Shown: piece by piece, positions 55,201 through 64,000 of the stretch
How the letters are laid out: each line of letters begins with the position of its first letter
How positions within the stretch are numbered: the stretch's first letter is position 1
Source: Sulfitobacter sp. SK012
GTDB lineage: Bacteria; Pseudomonadota; Alphaproteobacteria; Rhodobacterales; Rhodobacteraceae
Assembly: GCF_003352085.1 (NCBI RefSeq)
Contig: NZ_CP025804.1
Coordinates: 744,001 to 808,000, forward strand
Direction: 5' to 3'
Length of the DNA: 64,000 nt
Program-made: the position numbers and the translations under genes
The notes under the pieces: model-generated
Told to the model about the DNA's origin: nothing
What the model saw: only the letters and a program-made list of their open reading frames with translations
Databases searched by the model: none

Positions 55201-56549
55201 TAAGACTGCGCAAGATATGGCGTTCAATGCCGCTACGGCTGGCGCTTATGTTGGTGTTGCTCTTTGCTACTGTGAGCCTTCTGAGCCTCGCGGCGAGTTA
55301 TGCGGTCACGCAACGCTCGTTTCATCAGGCGATCCGGGCCGATCTTGCACAGGACATGGCAGGGTTTCGTGCGGCCCCCTCAGCGCGCGCCGTGGCTTTG
55401 CTGGTGGAAGCGGAATCGCGCGACACTGATCCGCGTCGGTTGATCCTGAGCTATGTTTCCTCATCTGGGGCGATTTTTGGAAATGGCGCCATTGCGCGTG
55501 ATCACGAAGGTTTCCACATCATGTCGTTGCGCGAAGATCAGGCGCAGTTTGATGGCGAATACCTGCTGCACACGGCATCACTTTATGGCGGCCAGTTGAC
55601 CATTGCGCGCAGTCGAGCCGAGATAGTCGCCCTGCGGGCCGTGTTCGTTAACATTCTGTGGATCAGCCTTGCGCCGACCGTGCTTATTGCGTTGGGTGGC
55701 GGCTTGGTGCTGGCGCGTCGTTCCAAGCGGCACGTGGAGGTGATCAGCGGAACGCTGGATGATCTCACCACGGGCGAGCTGGACGCGCGGGTTTTGATTG
55801 GGCCGCGGTGGTCGGACGATCTTGTTCAGATAGGCGACAAAGTAAATCAGATGGCGCAGGCCCAAGGCATGTCAGTGGCGGCCCTGCGTCAGGTATCGTC
55901 GGACATCGCCCATGACCTCAAGACACCGGTGCAGCGCGTCTCTTTGCAACTCGATGAGCTTGCCGGTGTGATCCCGGACGGCGAGGCCGCGGAGCTGGTC
56001 GGCAAAGCGCAGCACGAAGTCGCGGGTATTGCGCAGGTTTTTGAGGCGCTCTTGCAGCTTGCACAGCTAGACAGCGGGGCCCTGCGGGATCGGTTTGAGC
56101 TGGTTGATTTGTCCAAACTGTGCCGTACCATGGTTGAGATCTATGAACCCACCGCGACGGAACAGGGGCAAGTCCTGCAGTGCCAAGTGGTCGATGCGAT
56201 CACAGTGATGGGGGACCGGGCTTTGCTAGGGCAGATGCTTGCCAACCTGATTGAAAACGCCCTGCGCCATGCACCAATGAGCAGCGCTGTGAAAGTTTCC
56301 CTGACTGCTGCAGACACTGGTTCTAAGCTGAGCGTCACGGATGCCGGACCCGGTATTCCCGAGCAGGAAAGAACGGCGGTCCTGCGCAGGCTATACCGAC
56401 TGGATCGCAGCCGTCATACACTGGGCAATGGTCTGGGCCTTAGCCTTGTAGACGCTGTAGCGCGCCTGCATGGGGCGACGCTTGTTTTGGCCGATGCAGC
56501 GCCCGGCCTTAGGGTTGAAGTGCAGTTTCCTGACCATTCACTGGTTTGA
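55197..56549 (+). CDS. Membrane sensor histidine kinase
   Basis: A 450-residue kinase with two spans (about 15-37 and 145-167) around a periplasmic sensor, then a HAMP-like linker, HisKA with SSDIAHDLKTPVQRV (phospho-His near 241), and HATPase motifs NLIENALRHA, DAGPGIPE and LGNGLGLSLVDA. It is coupled to the regulator by ATGA and, with the divergent HtrA protease, forms an envelope-stress type module. Confidence 0.94.
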   Translation: MIRLRKIWRSMPLRLALMLVLLFATVSLLSLAASYAVTQRSFHQAIRADLAQDMAGFRAAPSARAVALLVEAESRDTDPRRLILSYVSSSGAIFGNGAIARDHEGFHIMSLREDQAQFDGEYLLHTASLYGGQLTIARSRAEIVALRAVFVNILWISLAPTVLIALGGGLVLARRSKRHVEVISGTLDDLTTGELDARVLIGPRWSDDLVQIGDKVNQMAQAQGMSVAALRQVSSDIAHDLKTPVQRVSLQLDELAGVIPDGEAAELVGKAQHEVAGIAQVFEALLQLAQLDSGALRDRFELVDLSKLCRTMVEIYEPTATEQGQVLQCQVVDAITVMGDRALLGQMLANLIENALRHAPMSSAVKVSLTAADTGSKLSVTDAGPGIPEQERTAVLRRLYRLDRSRHTLGNGLGLSLVDAVARLHGATLVLADAAPGLRVEVQFPDHSLV

Positions 56550-56644
56550 GCCGTAAAATGAAGTAAGCTGCGGCAATACGCGCGTGTCGCTCCATCACCG
56601 CAGCGATCTAATGTGCACGCAACTGCAAACAAGAGGTCAGTCCG

Positions 56645-58057
56645 ATGCTTGATGGATTCTCAGCAGAAATGCTCGCGCGTGTTCAGTTCGCGTTTACCAT
56701 ATCGTTCCATATTATTTTCCCAGCGTTTTCGATTGGTCTGGCAAGTTTCCTTGCTGTTCTGAATGCCCGCTGGATTTGGACGCGTGACGAGACATTTCTG
56801 GTTCTATTCAACTACTGGAAAAAGATATTCGCCGTGGCGTTTGGCATGGGTGTCGTTTCAGGAATTGTGATGTCCTATCAGTTTGGGACCAACTGGGCGG
56901 TGTTTTCGGACAAGGCGGGCCCTGTCGTCGGGCCGCTGATGGCGTACGAAGTGCTTTCGGCGTTCTTCCTTGAGGCAGGATTTTTAGGGATCATGCTGTT
57001 TGGACGCGAGCGCGTGGGCGAGGGCCTGCACATGTTTGCAACCGGTATGGTTGCGTTTGGCACCTTGCTGTCGGCGACGTGGATATTGTCGGTAAACAGC
57101 TGGATGCAGACACCGCAGGGCCACGGCATGAATGATGTGGGCCAATTCATCCCGCTTGATTGGTGGCTGATTGTATTCAGCCCCTCTTTCCCGTTCCGCT
57201 TGGTGCATATGGTGCTGGCTGCGTTTCTGACCACGGCGTTGGTGGTGGGGGCCGTTGGCGCGTTGCACCTTTTGCGCGACCGTCTGGACATGGCAAGCCG
57301 GCGGATGTTTTCGATGGCGATGTGGATGCTGATACTCGTTACCCCGCTGCAGATCGTTGCGGGTGATTTCCACGGCATCAATACGCTTGAGCATCAACCA
57401 GTTAAGGTCATGGCGATGGAAGGCCATTACGACAGCCACGAGAATGGCGCGCCGCTGATCTTGTTTGGTATCCCCAATGCAAAAGAAAAGCGGATCGACT
57501 ATTCCCTTGAAATCCCCAAGCTAAGCTCGCTGATCCTTAAGCATGATCTGAACGCACCGCTTGCCGGGCTTGATACGGTTCCCGATGACGAAGAGCCGCC
57601 CGTTGCGGTCGTGTTCTTTTCGTTCCGGGTGATGGTGGGGCTAGGTTTTGCGATGCTAGGCCTTGGGCTTTGGGGGATCATCGCGCGCTTCCGGGGGCGG
57701 CTCTTTGCGGCTCCAATGCTTTGGCGCGCCTCTGTGGTGATGGGGCCGATGGGCTTTGTCGCCGTTTTGGCAGGCTGGATCACGACGGAGGTGGGGCGAC
57801 AACCCTATACGGTTTACGGTTTGCTACGGACTTCGGATAGTTTGTCGCCGATCGAAGCACCTGCGGTCGCGGCCTCATTGATAGCCTTCATCATTGTCTA
57901 TTTCTTCGTCTTCGGCGCAGGGACGTTCTACATCCTGCGGATGATGGGCAAATCGGTGCAGACGGTCAGCGCAGAAAAGATGCGCCAAGAAGGGCCATTG
58001 CGAACAGCAAGTGCAACACCTGCGACCCAACACGCAGCACCCAAGGGAGGGCGGTAA
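56645..58057 (+). CDS. cydA: Cytochrome bd (CIO-type) ubiquinol oxidase subunit I
   Basis: A 470-residue subunit with about nine spans. It has the haem-ligand His in ARVQFAFTISFHIIFPAF near residues 10-27 and GRQPYTVYGLLRTSDSLSP near 393. The Q-loop region is short, as in cyanide-insensitive (CIO-type) oxidases, rather than the long form of E. coli CydA. It oxidises quinol and reduces oxygen to water without proton pumping. It precedes cydB by 2 bases. No FNR box was found upstream. Confidence 0.96.
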   Translation: MLDGFSAEMLARVQFAFTISFHIIFPAFSIGLASFLAVLNARWIWTRDETFLVLFNYWKKIFAVAFGMGVVSGIVMSYQFGTNWAVFSDKAGPVVGPLMAYEVLSAFFLEAGFLGIMLFGRERVGEGLHMFATGMVAFGTLLSATWILSVNSWMQTPQGHGMNDVGQFIPLDWWLIVFSPSFPFRLVHMVLAAFLTTALVVGAVGALHLLRDRLDMASRRMFSMAMWMLILVTPLQIVAGDFHGINTLEHQPVKVMAMEGHYDSHENGAPLILFGIPNAKEKRIDYSLEIPKLSSLILKHDLNAPLAGLDTVPDDEEPPVAVVFFSFRVMVGLGFAMLGLGLWGIIARFRGRLFAAPMLWRASVVMGPMGFVAVLAGWITTEVGRQPYTVYGLLRTSDSLSPIEAPAVAASLIAFIIVYFFVFGAGTFYILRMMGKSVQTVSAEKMRQEGPLRTASATPATQHAAPKGGR

Positions 58058-58059
58058 AG

Positions 58060-59067
58060 ATGCTTGGGCTTGAACTCTCCTTTATCTGGGCTGGCATCAT
58101 TGCTCTGTCAGTTTTGATCTATGTAATTCTCGACGGCTTTGATCTGGGCGTGGGGATTTTGTTCCCGCTGACCAAGGATGAAAACGAACGCAATGTGATG
58201 ATGAATTCCATCGCCCCAATCTGGGACGGGAATGAGACCTGGCTGGTGCTGGGCGGCGGGGGCCTGTTTGCTGTGTTCCCGCTGGCATATGCCGTTGTCA
58301 TGCCCGCGCTATATATGCCGATCACGCTGATGCTGTTGGGGCTGGTGTTTCGCGGCGTTGCGTTCGAATACCGCTGGCGCACGACCCGCTGGAAGAGGCT
58401 TTGGGACATGTCGTTCTTTGGAGGGTCTTTGGTTGCGGCTCTATGTCAGGGCATCGCATTGGGCGCGTTGGTGCAGGGCATCGAGGTGGAAAACCGCGCC
58501 TATGCTGGCGGCTGGTGGGATTGGCTAACGCCATTTTCCGTCCTGACCGGCATTGCTGTGACGGTTGGATATGCGATGCTGGGGGCCACATGGCTCAATA
58601 TGAAACTTGAGGGGCGCATTCAGCGACATATGCGCCGGTTGGCATGGCCCTTTGGTCTGGCGACTTTGGTTTTTATGGGACTCGTTAGCTTGATGACGCC
58701 GTTCTTGGACGATGTGTATTTCGAGCGGTGGTTCACATTCCCCTTTGCGCTTTTTAGCGCCATAGTCCCGCTGCTTGTGGCGGCTTGTGCGTTTGGTCTT
58801 TTGCGGGGCCTGCAGCGCCAACGCGACATACAGCCGTTTCTATGTGCGCTGTCGCTGTTTGTCTTAGGATTCATTGGGATCGGGATTAGCTTTTATCCGC
58901 ATATCGTCCCACCGAGCTTGACCATTGCCGAGGCGGCGGCCCCGGATTCCAGTCTTGCATTTACGTTGGTTGGCACGCTGATTTTGTTGCCGATGATTTT
59001 GGCCTATACAGGCTACGCCTACTGGGTGTTTCGCGGCAAGATTAACCCAGACGAGGGATACCACTGA
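58060..59067 (+). CDS. cydB: Cytochrome bd (CIO-type) ubiquinol oxidase subunit II
   Basis: A 335-residue membrane subunit with about nine spans and the conserved start (DGFDLGVGILFPL, APIWDGNETWLVLGGG) and WRTTRWKRLWDMSFFGGS. It pairs with CydA. Its stop overlaps the start of the DUF2474 gene by one base. Confidence 0.96.
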   Translation: MLGLELSFIWAGIIALSVLIYVILDGFDLGVGILFPLTKDENERNVMMNSIAPIWDGNETWLVLGGGGLFAVFPLAYAVVMPALYMPITLMLLGLVFRGVAFEYRWRTTRWKRLWDMSFFGGSLVAALCQGIALGALVQGIEVENRAYAGGWWDWLTPFSVLTGIAVTVGYAMLGATWLNMKLEGRIQRHMRRLAWPFGLATLVFMGLVSLMTPFLDDVYFERWFTFPFALFSAIVPLLVAACAFGLLRGLQRQRDIQPFLCALSLFVLGFIGIGISFYPHIVPPSLTIAEAAAPDSSLAFTLVGTLILLPMILAYTGYAYWVFRGKINPDEGYH

Positions 59068-59171
59068 TGCGGCGGCTGTGGACTAGCCGCATTGGCTGGT
59101 TCGTGGCAATCTGGGTCCTTAGCGTCGCAGCCCTCGGTGTTGTGGCCTACGCTATCAGACTGGTGATCTAG
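59067..59171 (+). CDS. DUF2474 small subunit of cytochrome bd
   Basis: A 34-residue single-span protein (MRRLWTSRIGWFVAIWVL at the start). DUF2474 proteins sit after CIO-type cydAB genes, in the same role as CydX in E. coli. It starts with an ATG overlapping the cydB stop codon. Small size and one helix with Trp/Gly fit a helper or assembly subunit. Confidence 0.9.
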   Translation: MRRLWTSRIGWFVAIWVLSVAALGVVAYAIRLVI

Positions 59172-59247
59172 CCCCCCAAAAGGACATGCTTGCCATTGCG
59201 CGCGCTGCCCGTCAGGTTGCCGTAAATTCAGCCTAAGGAGCATTCTC

Positions 59248-60210
59248 ATGCGCGCCATGCAAGTCACCGCTTACGACCAACCGCTTGAGATGTTTGAGCT
59301 GCCAATGCCCATTCCCTCCGCTGGTGAGGTCGTGGTCAAGATCGCGACGTGTGGTCTAAATTTTGGCGACTTGCTGATCATCAAAGGCACCTATCAAGAA
59401 AAACCTCCCTTGCCCTTTACCCTTGGGATGGAGTTGGCGGGCACGATCACTGCCGTTGGCGAAGGCGTCAGCCATCTGCAGGTGGGGCAGCGTATTGCGG
59501 CCTATACCGGCTTTGACGGGTTGGCTGAATATGCAGCGATCCGGGCCGATGTTTGTGTGCCGATCCCTGACATGATGAATTTCACAGACGCTGCGGCGTT
59601 TTTGATTGCGTATGGCACCAGCCACGTTGCGCTTGATTACAAAGCGCGGCTGCAAAAAGGCGAGCGGTTGTTGGTTTTGGGCGCGTCGGGGGGGGTCGGG
59701 CTTACGGCCGTGGAGCTAGGTAAGCTGATGGGTGCAGAGGTTATTGCCTGCGCGCGCGGCGCGGACAAATTGGCCGTGTGTAAGGGGGCAGGGGCCGACC
59801 ATCTGATCAACTCAGAAACCGATGATATTCGCGAAGTGGTCAAGGCGCTGGGGGGCGCGGATGTGGTCTATGACCCCGTTGGTGGTGACCAGTTCAAAGC
59901 GGCGATGCGGGCGTGCAACGGCGAAGCGCGGCTGATTCCGCTGGGCTTTGCATCTGGTGAAGTGCCGCAGATCCCCGCAAATATTTTGTTGGTTAAGAAC
60001 TTGACCGTGCTGGGGTTTTACTGGGGCGGCTATGCCCGCCTGAAACCTTCGGTCCTGACCGACAGCTTTGCCACGCTGCTGGAGTGGTACGCCCAAGGGA
60101 AAATCACGCCACATGTCAGCCATGTACTGCCTTTGGCTGAGGCCAATGAGGCGCTAGAATTGCTGCGTACCCGAAAGGCAACGGGCAAAGTGGTGGTCGA
60201 GGTTTCCTGA
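59248..60210 (+). CDS. NADPH:quinone oxidoreductase-family protein
   Basis: A 320-residue zinc-free MDR enzyme. The N-terminal GroES-like domain has TCGLNFGDLLIIKGTYQ and LGMELAGTITAVGEG. The Rossmann domain has LGASGGVGLTAVELGK near 149 for NADPH. Members reduce quinones or other enones. AAGGAG precedes the ATG at 59248. It begins a run of rightward genes after cydAB. Confidence 0.93.
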   Translation: MRAMQVTAYDQPLEMFELPMPIPSAGEVVVKIATCGLNFGDLLIIKGTYQEKPPLPFTLGMELAGTITAVGEGVSHLQVGQRIAAYTGFDGLAEYAAIRADVCVPIPDMMNFTDAAAFLIAYGTSHVALDYKARLQKGERLLVLGASGGVGLTAVELGKLMGAEVIACARGADKLAVCKGAGADHLINSETDDIREVVKALGGADVVYDPVGGDQFKAAMRACNGEARLIPLGFASGEVPQIPANILLVKNLTVLGFYWGGYARLKPSVLTDSFATLLEWYAQGKITPHVSHVLPLAEANEALELLRTRKATGKVVVEVS

Positions 60211-60284
60211 AAGGTCACGCCGCCCGTTGCACCGTTGGGGACGAATGCGATAGCGTCAATCAATACCCATGAGGAGACCGCGCC

Positions 60285-60812
60285 ATGCAGATGACCGACA
60301 CGCGACAAATTGCAGCCACCCCATCCGAAGTTTATGCCGCATTGCTAGATCCCGGTATGCTCAAGGCCTGCGTGCCCGGTGCGCAAGACGTTATCGGATC
60401 GCCCGAAGAGGGCTATGAAGCGACTGTTGTGCAGAAGGTTGGGCCGGTTAAAGCCACGTTCAAAGGCCAGGTAACGATGAGCGATCTGGTGCCCGATCAG
60501 TTCTTGAACATCACCGGCGAAGGAAAAGGCGGCGCTGCGGGTTTTGCAAAAGGCGGCGCCAAGGTTACGCTTGTTGCCAAAGATGGCGGCACTGAGCTGA
60601 GCTATGACGTTGAAGCCAAAGTCGGTGGCAAACTGGCGCAATTGGGGAGCCGCATCATTGATGGTTTCGCAAAAAAGATGGCGGATCAGTTCTTTAACAA
60701 CCTGCAGGAAACCCTTGAAGGCCCTGCAGATGGCGAAGGTGATGCGGGCGAAAATGCAGGCGGTGACGCGCCAGAAAAGAAAAAAGGCTGGTTCGGGCGT
60801 AGTAAGAAATAG
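60285..60812 (+). CDS. CoxG-like SRPBCC protein
   Basis: A 175-residue START/SRPBCC-fold protein like the CoxG subunit associated with CO-dehydrogenase. It has [23 protein letters not shown] near 10 and the core [17 protein letters not shown] charged tail ([11 protein letters not shown], then [11 protein letters not shown]) ends with a basic patch. No coxMSL genes are present here, so the partner is unknown. GAGGAG lies just upstream of the start. Confidence 0.9.
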   Translation: MQMTDTRQIAATPSEVYAALLDPGMLKACVPGAQDVIGSPEEGYEATVVQKVGPVKATFKGQVTMSDLVPDQFLNITGEGKGGAAGFAKGGAKVTLVAKDGGTELSYDVEAKVGGKLAQLGSRIIDGFAKKMADQFFNNLQETLEGPADGEGDAGENAGGDAPEKKKGWFGRSKK

Positions 60813-60892
60813 GCAATACTGCCGTCGCGACCCCCCTTGTTGCTCATTGCCATTCTGGTCTACGTTCGCCTCCCAACAGACCGGAGACTGCC

Positions 60893-61840
60893 ATGCCCCC
60901 CATCCTTGAAGTGATCGACCTTCGCAAATCCTATGCGTCGGGTTTCGAGGCACTCAAAGGGGTGTCGCTGCAGATCGAACAAGGCGAGATTATTGCGCTT
61001 CTTGGTCCTAACGGGGCAGGCAAGACGACGTTGATCTCTACCATCTGCGGGATCACATTGCCTAGCTCAGGGCGTGTTGTTGTGGACGGGCATGACATCA
61101 TGACGGATTACCGTGCGGCCCGCGCCATGATCGGGCTTGTCCCACAGGAAATAAGCCTTGAGCCCTTTGAACGGGTCATCAACACAGTACGATTTTCGCG
61201 CGGTTTGTTTGGCAAACCTGATGATCCGGCTTTGCTAGAGAAGATTTTGCGCCAACTGTCCCTTTGGGACAAAAAGGACAGCCAAATCAGAGAGCTTTCG
61301 GGCGGCATGAAGCGCCGCGTGTTGATCGCCAAGGCGCTGGCCCATGATCCGCGTGTGCTTTTCTTGGATGAGCCCACGGCAGGGGTGGACGTCGAATTGC
61401 GCCGCGATATGTGGGAAATTGTCGCCAATCTTAAGAAGGATGGCGTGACCATCATTTTGACGACCCATTACATTGAAGAGGCCGAAGCGATTGCGGACCG
61501 CGTGGGCGTCATTGCCCAAGGCGAGTTGTTGTTGGTCGAGGAAAAAGACAAGCTGATGGCGCGCATGGGGGCCAAGGAGCTAGAAATCCAACTGTCCAAG
61601 CCGATCAAGGCCATTCCCAAAGCGTTGCAATCTGATGCTTTGCGGTTGAGCGAAGGCGGCAATGGTTTGATTTATACCTACGACACCCGCAAAGAACGCA
61701 CCGGGATCACCACGCTTTTGTCTGACATTGCCGCCGAAGGGTTGGTGCTGCGCGACGTGGTTACGCGGCAGTCGAGCCTTGAGGATATTTTTGTGGATCT
61801 GGTCAAAAGCGACGACACCAACCCGGGAGAAACCGCATGA
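60893..61840 (+). CDS. ABC-2 type exporter, ATP-binding subunit
   Basis: A 315-residue ATPase with Walker [12 protein letters not shown] near 37, Q-loop [13 protein letters not shown], signature [16 protein letters not shown] near 137, Walker [14 protein letters not shown] near 156 and H-loop [13 protein letters not shown]. The C-terminal extension is typical of drug or polysaccharide exporters of the YadG/NodI type. It overlaps the permease gene by 4 bases. Confidence 0.95.
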   Translation: MPPILEVIDLRKSYASGFEALKGVSLQIEQGEIIALLGPNGAGKTTLISTICGITLPSSGRVVVDGHDIMTDYRAARAMIGLVPQEISLEPFERVINTVRFSRGLFGKPDDPALLEKILRQLSLWDKKDSQIRELSGGMKRRVLIAKALAHDPRVLFLDEPTAGVDVELRRDMWEIVANLKKDGVTIILTTHYIEEAEAIADRVGVIAQGELLLVEEKDKLMARMGAKELEIQLSKPIKAIPKALQSDALRLSEGGNGLIYTYDTRKERTGITTLLSDIAAEGLVLRDVVTRQSSLEDIFVDLVKSDDTNPGETA

Positions 61841-62598
61841 ACTGGACAGCAGTAAAATCCATCTACCGCTTTGAGATGGCGCGATTTTTCCGCACACTTG
61901 CGCAGAGCTTTATCTCACCGGTTTTGTCGACATCGCTCTATTTCGTGGTATTTGGCACGGCCATCGGAAGCCGCATCCAAGAGGTCGAGGGCATCAGCTA
62001 TGGCGCGTTTATCGTGCCTGGTCTCATCATGCTTAGCGTCATCACTCAGGCGATTTCCAACGCGAGCTTTGGTATCTATTTTCCGAAATTCATTGGGACG
62101 TTTTCTGAATTGCTCTCGGCGCCCATCAACTTTCTCGAAATCGTTATGGGTTATGTCGGAGCGGCAGCGACCAAGGCTTTGTTTATTGGAGTCATCATCC
62201 TGATCACGGCGTTCTTCTTTGTTGATATCTCTATCCAACACCCGCTGGCGATGGTGATGTTTCTCCTTCTGACCTGCATCAGCTTTTCATTGATGGGCTT
62301 TATCATCGGGATTTGGGCCACCAATTTTGAACAGCTGCAGTTGGTGCCGTTGTTGGTCGTGACACCATTGGTGTTTCTTGGAGGATCGTTTTATTCGATC
62401 TCCATGTTGCCGCCGGTGTGGCAGGTTATCTCGCATTTCAATCCGGTGGTGTACCTTATCTCGGGCTTTCGGTGGTCGTTCTTTGGCTCCGCGGATGTGC
62501 CCATCGCGATAAGTCTTGTGGCCATTGCTGGGTTCACGGCGCTATGCCTTGGCGTCATCTGGTGGATTTTCCGCACAGGCTGGCGTATCCGCCAGTAA
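61837..62598 (+). CDS. ABC-2 type exporter, permease subunit
   Basis: A 253-residue six-span permease of the YadH/NodJ type, with the ABC-2 patterns [15 protein letters not shown] and [26 protein letters not shown] central motifs and a C-terminal signature near 180 ([21 protein letters not shown]). It pairs with the ATPase at 60893. Substrate is unknown. Confidence 0.94.
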   Translation: MNWTAVKSIYRFEMARFFRTLAQSFISPVLSTSLYFVVFGTAIGSRIQEVEGISYGAFIVPGLIMLSVITQAISNASFGIYFPKFIGTFSELLSAPINFLEIVMGYVGAAATKALFIGVIILITAFFFVDISIQHPLAMVMFLLLTCISFSLMGFIIGIWATNFEQLQLVPLLVVTPLVFLGGSFYSISMLPPVWQVISHFNPVVYLISGFRWSFFGSADVPIAISLVAIAGFTALCLGVIWWIFRTGWRIRQ

Positions 62599-62652
62599 TT
62601 CCTCGTCCTCTGCGCCTTGTTACCGATGCGCCGCACCTCTACATGGGTTTGT

Positions 62653-63450
62653 ATGAAACGTTGGCTTCCCTTTGTAAAATCCGAGCCCACAGTCGCGGTT
62701 ATCCGACTGTCTGGCATGATCAGCAGCTCAGGGCGCGGTGCGCTCAATGACGCGGCTCTAGCACCTGCAATCGAGAAGGCCTTTTCCAAAGGCAAACCCG
62801 CAGCCGTCGCGCTTGAGATAAACTCTCCTGGCGGTAGCCCTGTGCAGTCCTCGTTGATTGGCGCGCGCATCCGTCGCTTGGCAGAAGAAAAAGACATTCC
62901 GGTTCTCGCCTTTGTCGAAGATGTGGCTGCGTCTGGTGGCTATTGGCTCGCAGTGGCCGCGGATGAGATTTACGCTGACCCCAGTTCGGTCGTTGGCTCT
63001 GTTGGAGTTATTTCGGCAGGGTTTGGTTTGCACGAATTCATCAACCGCTACGGGGTTGAGCGGCGCGTTTATACTGCGGGACAATCGAAATCGATGCTGG
63101 ATCCGTTTAGGCCCGAACAGCCCGAAGATGTTGCCCGGCTCAAAACGCTACTCGAAGATATCCACGTCAATTTCAAGGATCACATCAGTGCCCGACGCGC
63201 GGGCAAGATTACGACCGATCAGGATTTGTTCACCGGCGAGATCTGGTTGGCAAAGCGTGCGGTTGAGCTGGGGCTGATTGACGGAATTGATCATATCAAA
63301 CCGCATCTCCAGAAACGCTTTGGGATGAAAGTCCAAATCAAGCAGTACGGCACCAAAAAGGGCCTTTTGTCCCGCTTTGGCGCACATGCGGTGAGTGATG
63401 CGGTGCAGGGCATTGAGGAACGCGCGGCCTTTGCGCGGTTTGGCCTCTGA
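62653..63450 (+). CDS. S49-family (SppA-like) peptidase
   Basis: A 265-residue signal-peptide-peptidase-like serine protease without a clear N-terminal span. It has LEINSPGGSP near 56, the nucleophile Ser in DVAASGGYWLA near 93 and SSVVGSVGVISAG near 111. A Lys in AGQSKSMLDPFRP near 143 is the likely general base. Start at 62653 agrees with the S49 fold. It is two bases from the next small gene. Confidence 0.92.
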   Translation: MKRWLPFVKSEPTVAVIRLSGMISSSGRGALNDAALAPAIEKAFSKGKPAAVALEINSPGGSPVQSSLIGARIRRLAEEKDIPVLAFVEDVAASGGYWLAVAADEIYADPSSVVGSVGVISAGFGLHEFINRYGVERRVYTAGQSKSMLDPFRPEQPEDVARLKTLLEDIHVNFKDHISARRAGKITTDQDLFTGEIWLAKRAVELGLIDGIDHIKPHLQKRFGMKVQIKQYGTKKGLLSRFGAHAVSDAVQGIEERAAFARFGL

Positions 63451-63451
63451 T

Positions 63452-63619
63452 ATGGTATTCAAGATCGTCATTCTGTTTTTGGTGTTCATGGGCGTGCTGG
63501 GTTGGTTCGGTAAAATGCACTGGATCGGTGGCAAAACTCTTTCGCAAAAGAAATGCCGCGGTTGCGGTCGATACCGCATCGGTAAAGGCACATGCAGCTG
63601 TGGGGAGCGTCGCGGATGA
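63452..63619 (+). CDS. Small membrane zinc-ribbon-like protein
   Basis: A 55-residue protein with one N-terminal span (FKIVILFLVFMGVLGWF) and a Cys-rich tail with KKCRGCGRYRIGKGTCSCG, in which four Cys could bind zinc. I do not recognise a named family. The ATG at 63452 follows the S49 stop by one base, and its stop overlaps the antiporter start in ATGA. This suggests it is co-translated with both. Confidence 0.8.
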   Translation: MVFKIVILFLVFMGVLGWFGKMHWIGGKTLSQKKCRGCGRYRIGKGTCSCGERRG

Positions 63620-64000
63620 TCCTGCCGTGGTTGCTCTCGGGGCTTGGCCTTGTGATTTTGCTATTGGCAGGAGACGCGTTGGTAAAAGGGGCGGTGAACC
63701 TTAGTCTTCGACTGGGTATTCCGGCGCTGATCGTCAGCCTAACCATCGTCGCGTTTGGGACGTCCGCACCAGAGTTGCTGATCTCGATCAAGGCTATACT
63801 GGACGATGTTCCGGGCTTGGCATTGGGGAATGTGGTTGGCTCCAATACGGCGAATATACTGCTGGTTTTAGGTGTGCCTGCGCTACTGGCGACGATGCAT
63901 ACGTCGGAATGTAATACGCGAAAAACCTATAATTTTATGATCACGGCCAGTTTGCTGTTCATCGCGCTGGCGTTCCGTGGGGTCTTTGATTGGATCGCGG
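63616..64000 (+). CDS. Na+/Ca2+ antiporter family protein, cut by window end
   Basis: The first 128 residues of a CaCA-family cation antiporter are present, and the 3' end lies beyond 64000. After two spans, the first alpha-repeat shows LTIVAFGTSAPELLISI near 42-58 and GNVVGSNTANILLVLG near 72-87. These carry the conserved Glu/Asn residues that bind Ca2+. Its ATG at 63616 overlaps the previous gene. It exchanges Ca2+ for Na+ or H+ across the inner membrane. Confidence 0.93.
   Translation, partial: MILPWLLSGLGLVILLLAGDALVKGAVNLSLRLGIPALIVSLTIVAFGTSAPELLISIKAILDDVPGLALGNVVGSNTANILLVLGVPALLATMHTSECNTRKTYNFMITASLLFIALAFRGVFDWIA

Noticed and set aside
1..64000. CRISPR array or prophage
   Set aside because: No regularly spaced direct repeats or phage structural genes were seen on either strand.

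Overview
The window looks like chromosomal DNA of a marine alphaproteobacterium of the Roseobacter group (Rhodobacteraceae). This rests on gene content and order: hemN / fnrL / ccoNOQP / ccoGHIS with FNR boxes, a CIO-type cytochrome bd with a DUF2474 subunit, a FixL-like hybrid kinase, and several IS families with decayed IS remnants. No rRNA, tRNA, CRISPR array or prophage was seen. Species cannot be named from this sequence.

Layout. 1-4.1 kb: two IS110-family transposases head to head (one frameshifted), a short tandem repeat and a complete IS30-family element. 4.3-5.1 kb: a lone SDR oxidoreductase. 5.5-16.4 kb: the microaerobic respiration locus (DUF2189 protein, hemN, fnrL, ccoNOQP, ccoGHIS). 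16.5-25 kb: small exported and membrane proteins, a di-haem cytochrome c, an epimerase, an AraC regulator, a Tat-exported cysteine hydrolase and a LysR/DUF1330 pair, separated by gene-poor spacers with IS debris. 26.1-36 kb: a second low-oxygen block with an FNR-box operon (DUF2892, DUF442 sulfurtransferase-like protein, two small cytochromes c), three universal stress proteins, cbpAM, a FixK-like CRP/FNR regulator, an OmpR-type regulator and a hybrid kinase whose PAS domain carries the FixL haem-pocket spacing. 36.4-41.8 kb: M20 amidohydrolase, glutamine-synthetase-like ligase, Rieske oxygenase and IclR regulator, probably a catabolic unit. 41.9-49.6 kb: a putative cyclic-nucleotide membrane system: a SulP-STAS-cNMP transporter facing an operon of an ABC-like protein with degenerate nucleotide-binding motifs and a C-terminal cNMP domain, a FecR-domain protein and a CHASE2 nucleotide cyclase. 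49.9-53 kb: xylose/lyxose genes. 53.3-56.5 kb: HtrA protease divergent from a two-component system. 56.6-64 kb: cydAB plus a 34-residue DUF2474 subunit, quinone oxidoreductase, CoxG-like protein, ABC-2 exporter, S49 peptidase, a mini zinc-ribbon protein and a Na+/Ca2+ antiporter cut by the window end.

How it works together. Seven FNR-type sites (TTGAT-N4-ATCAA or close variants) link hemN, fnrL, both cco operons, the small-cytochrome operon, the stress proteins and cbpAM into one oxygen-responsive network. FnrL, the FixK-like protein and the FixL-like kinase are candidate controllers. The strongest candidate for an undescribed system is the cyclase/FecR/dead-ABC-cNMP/SulP-cNMP cluster.
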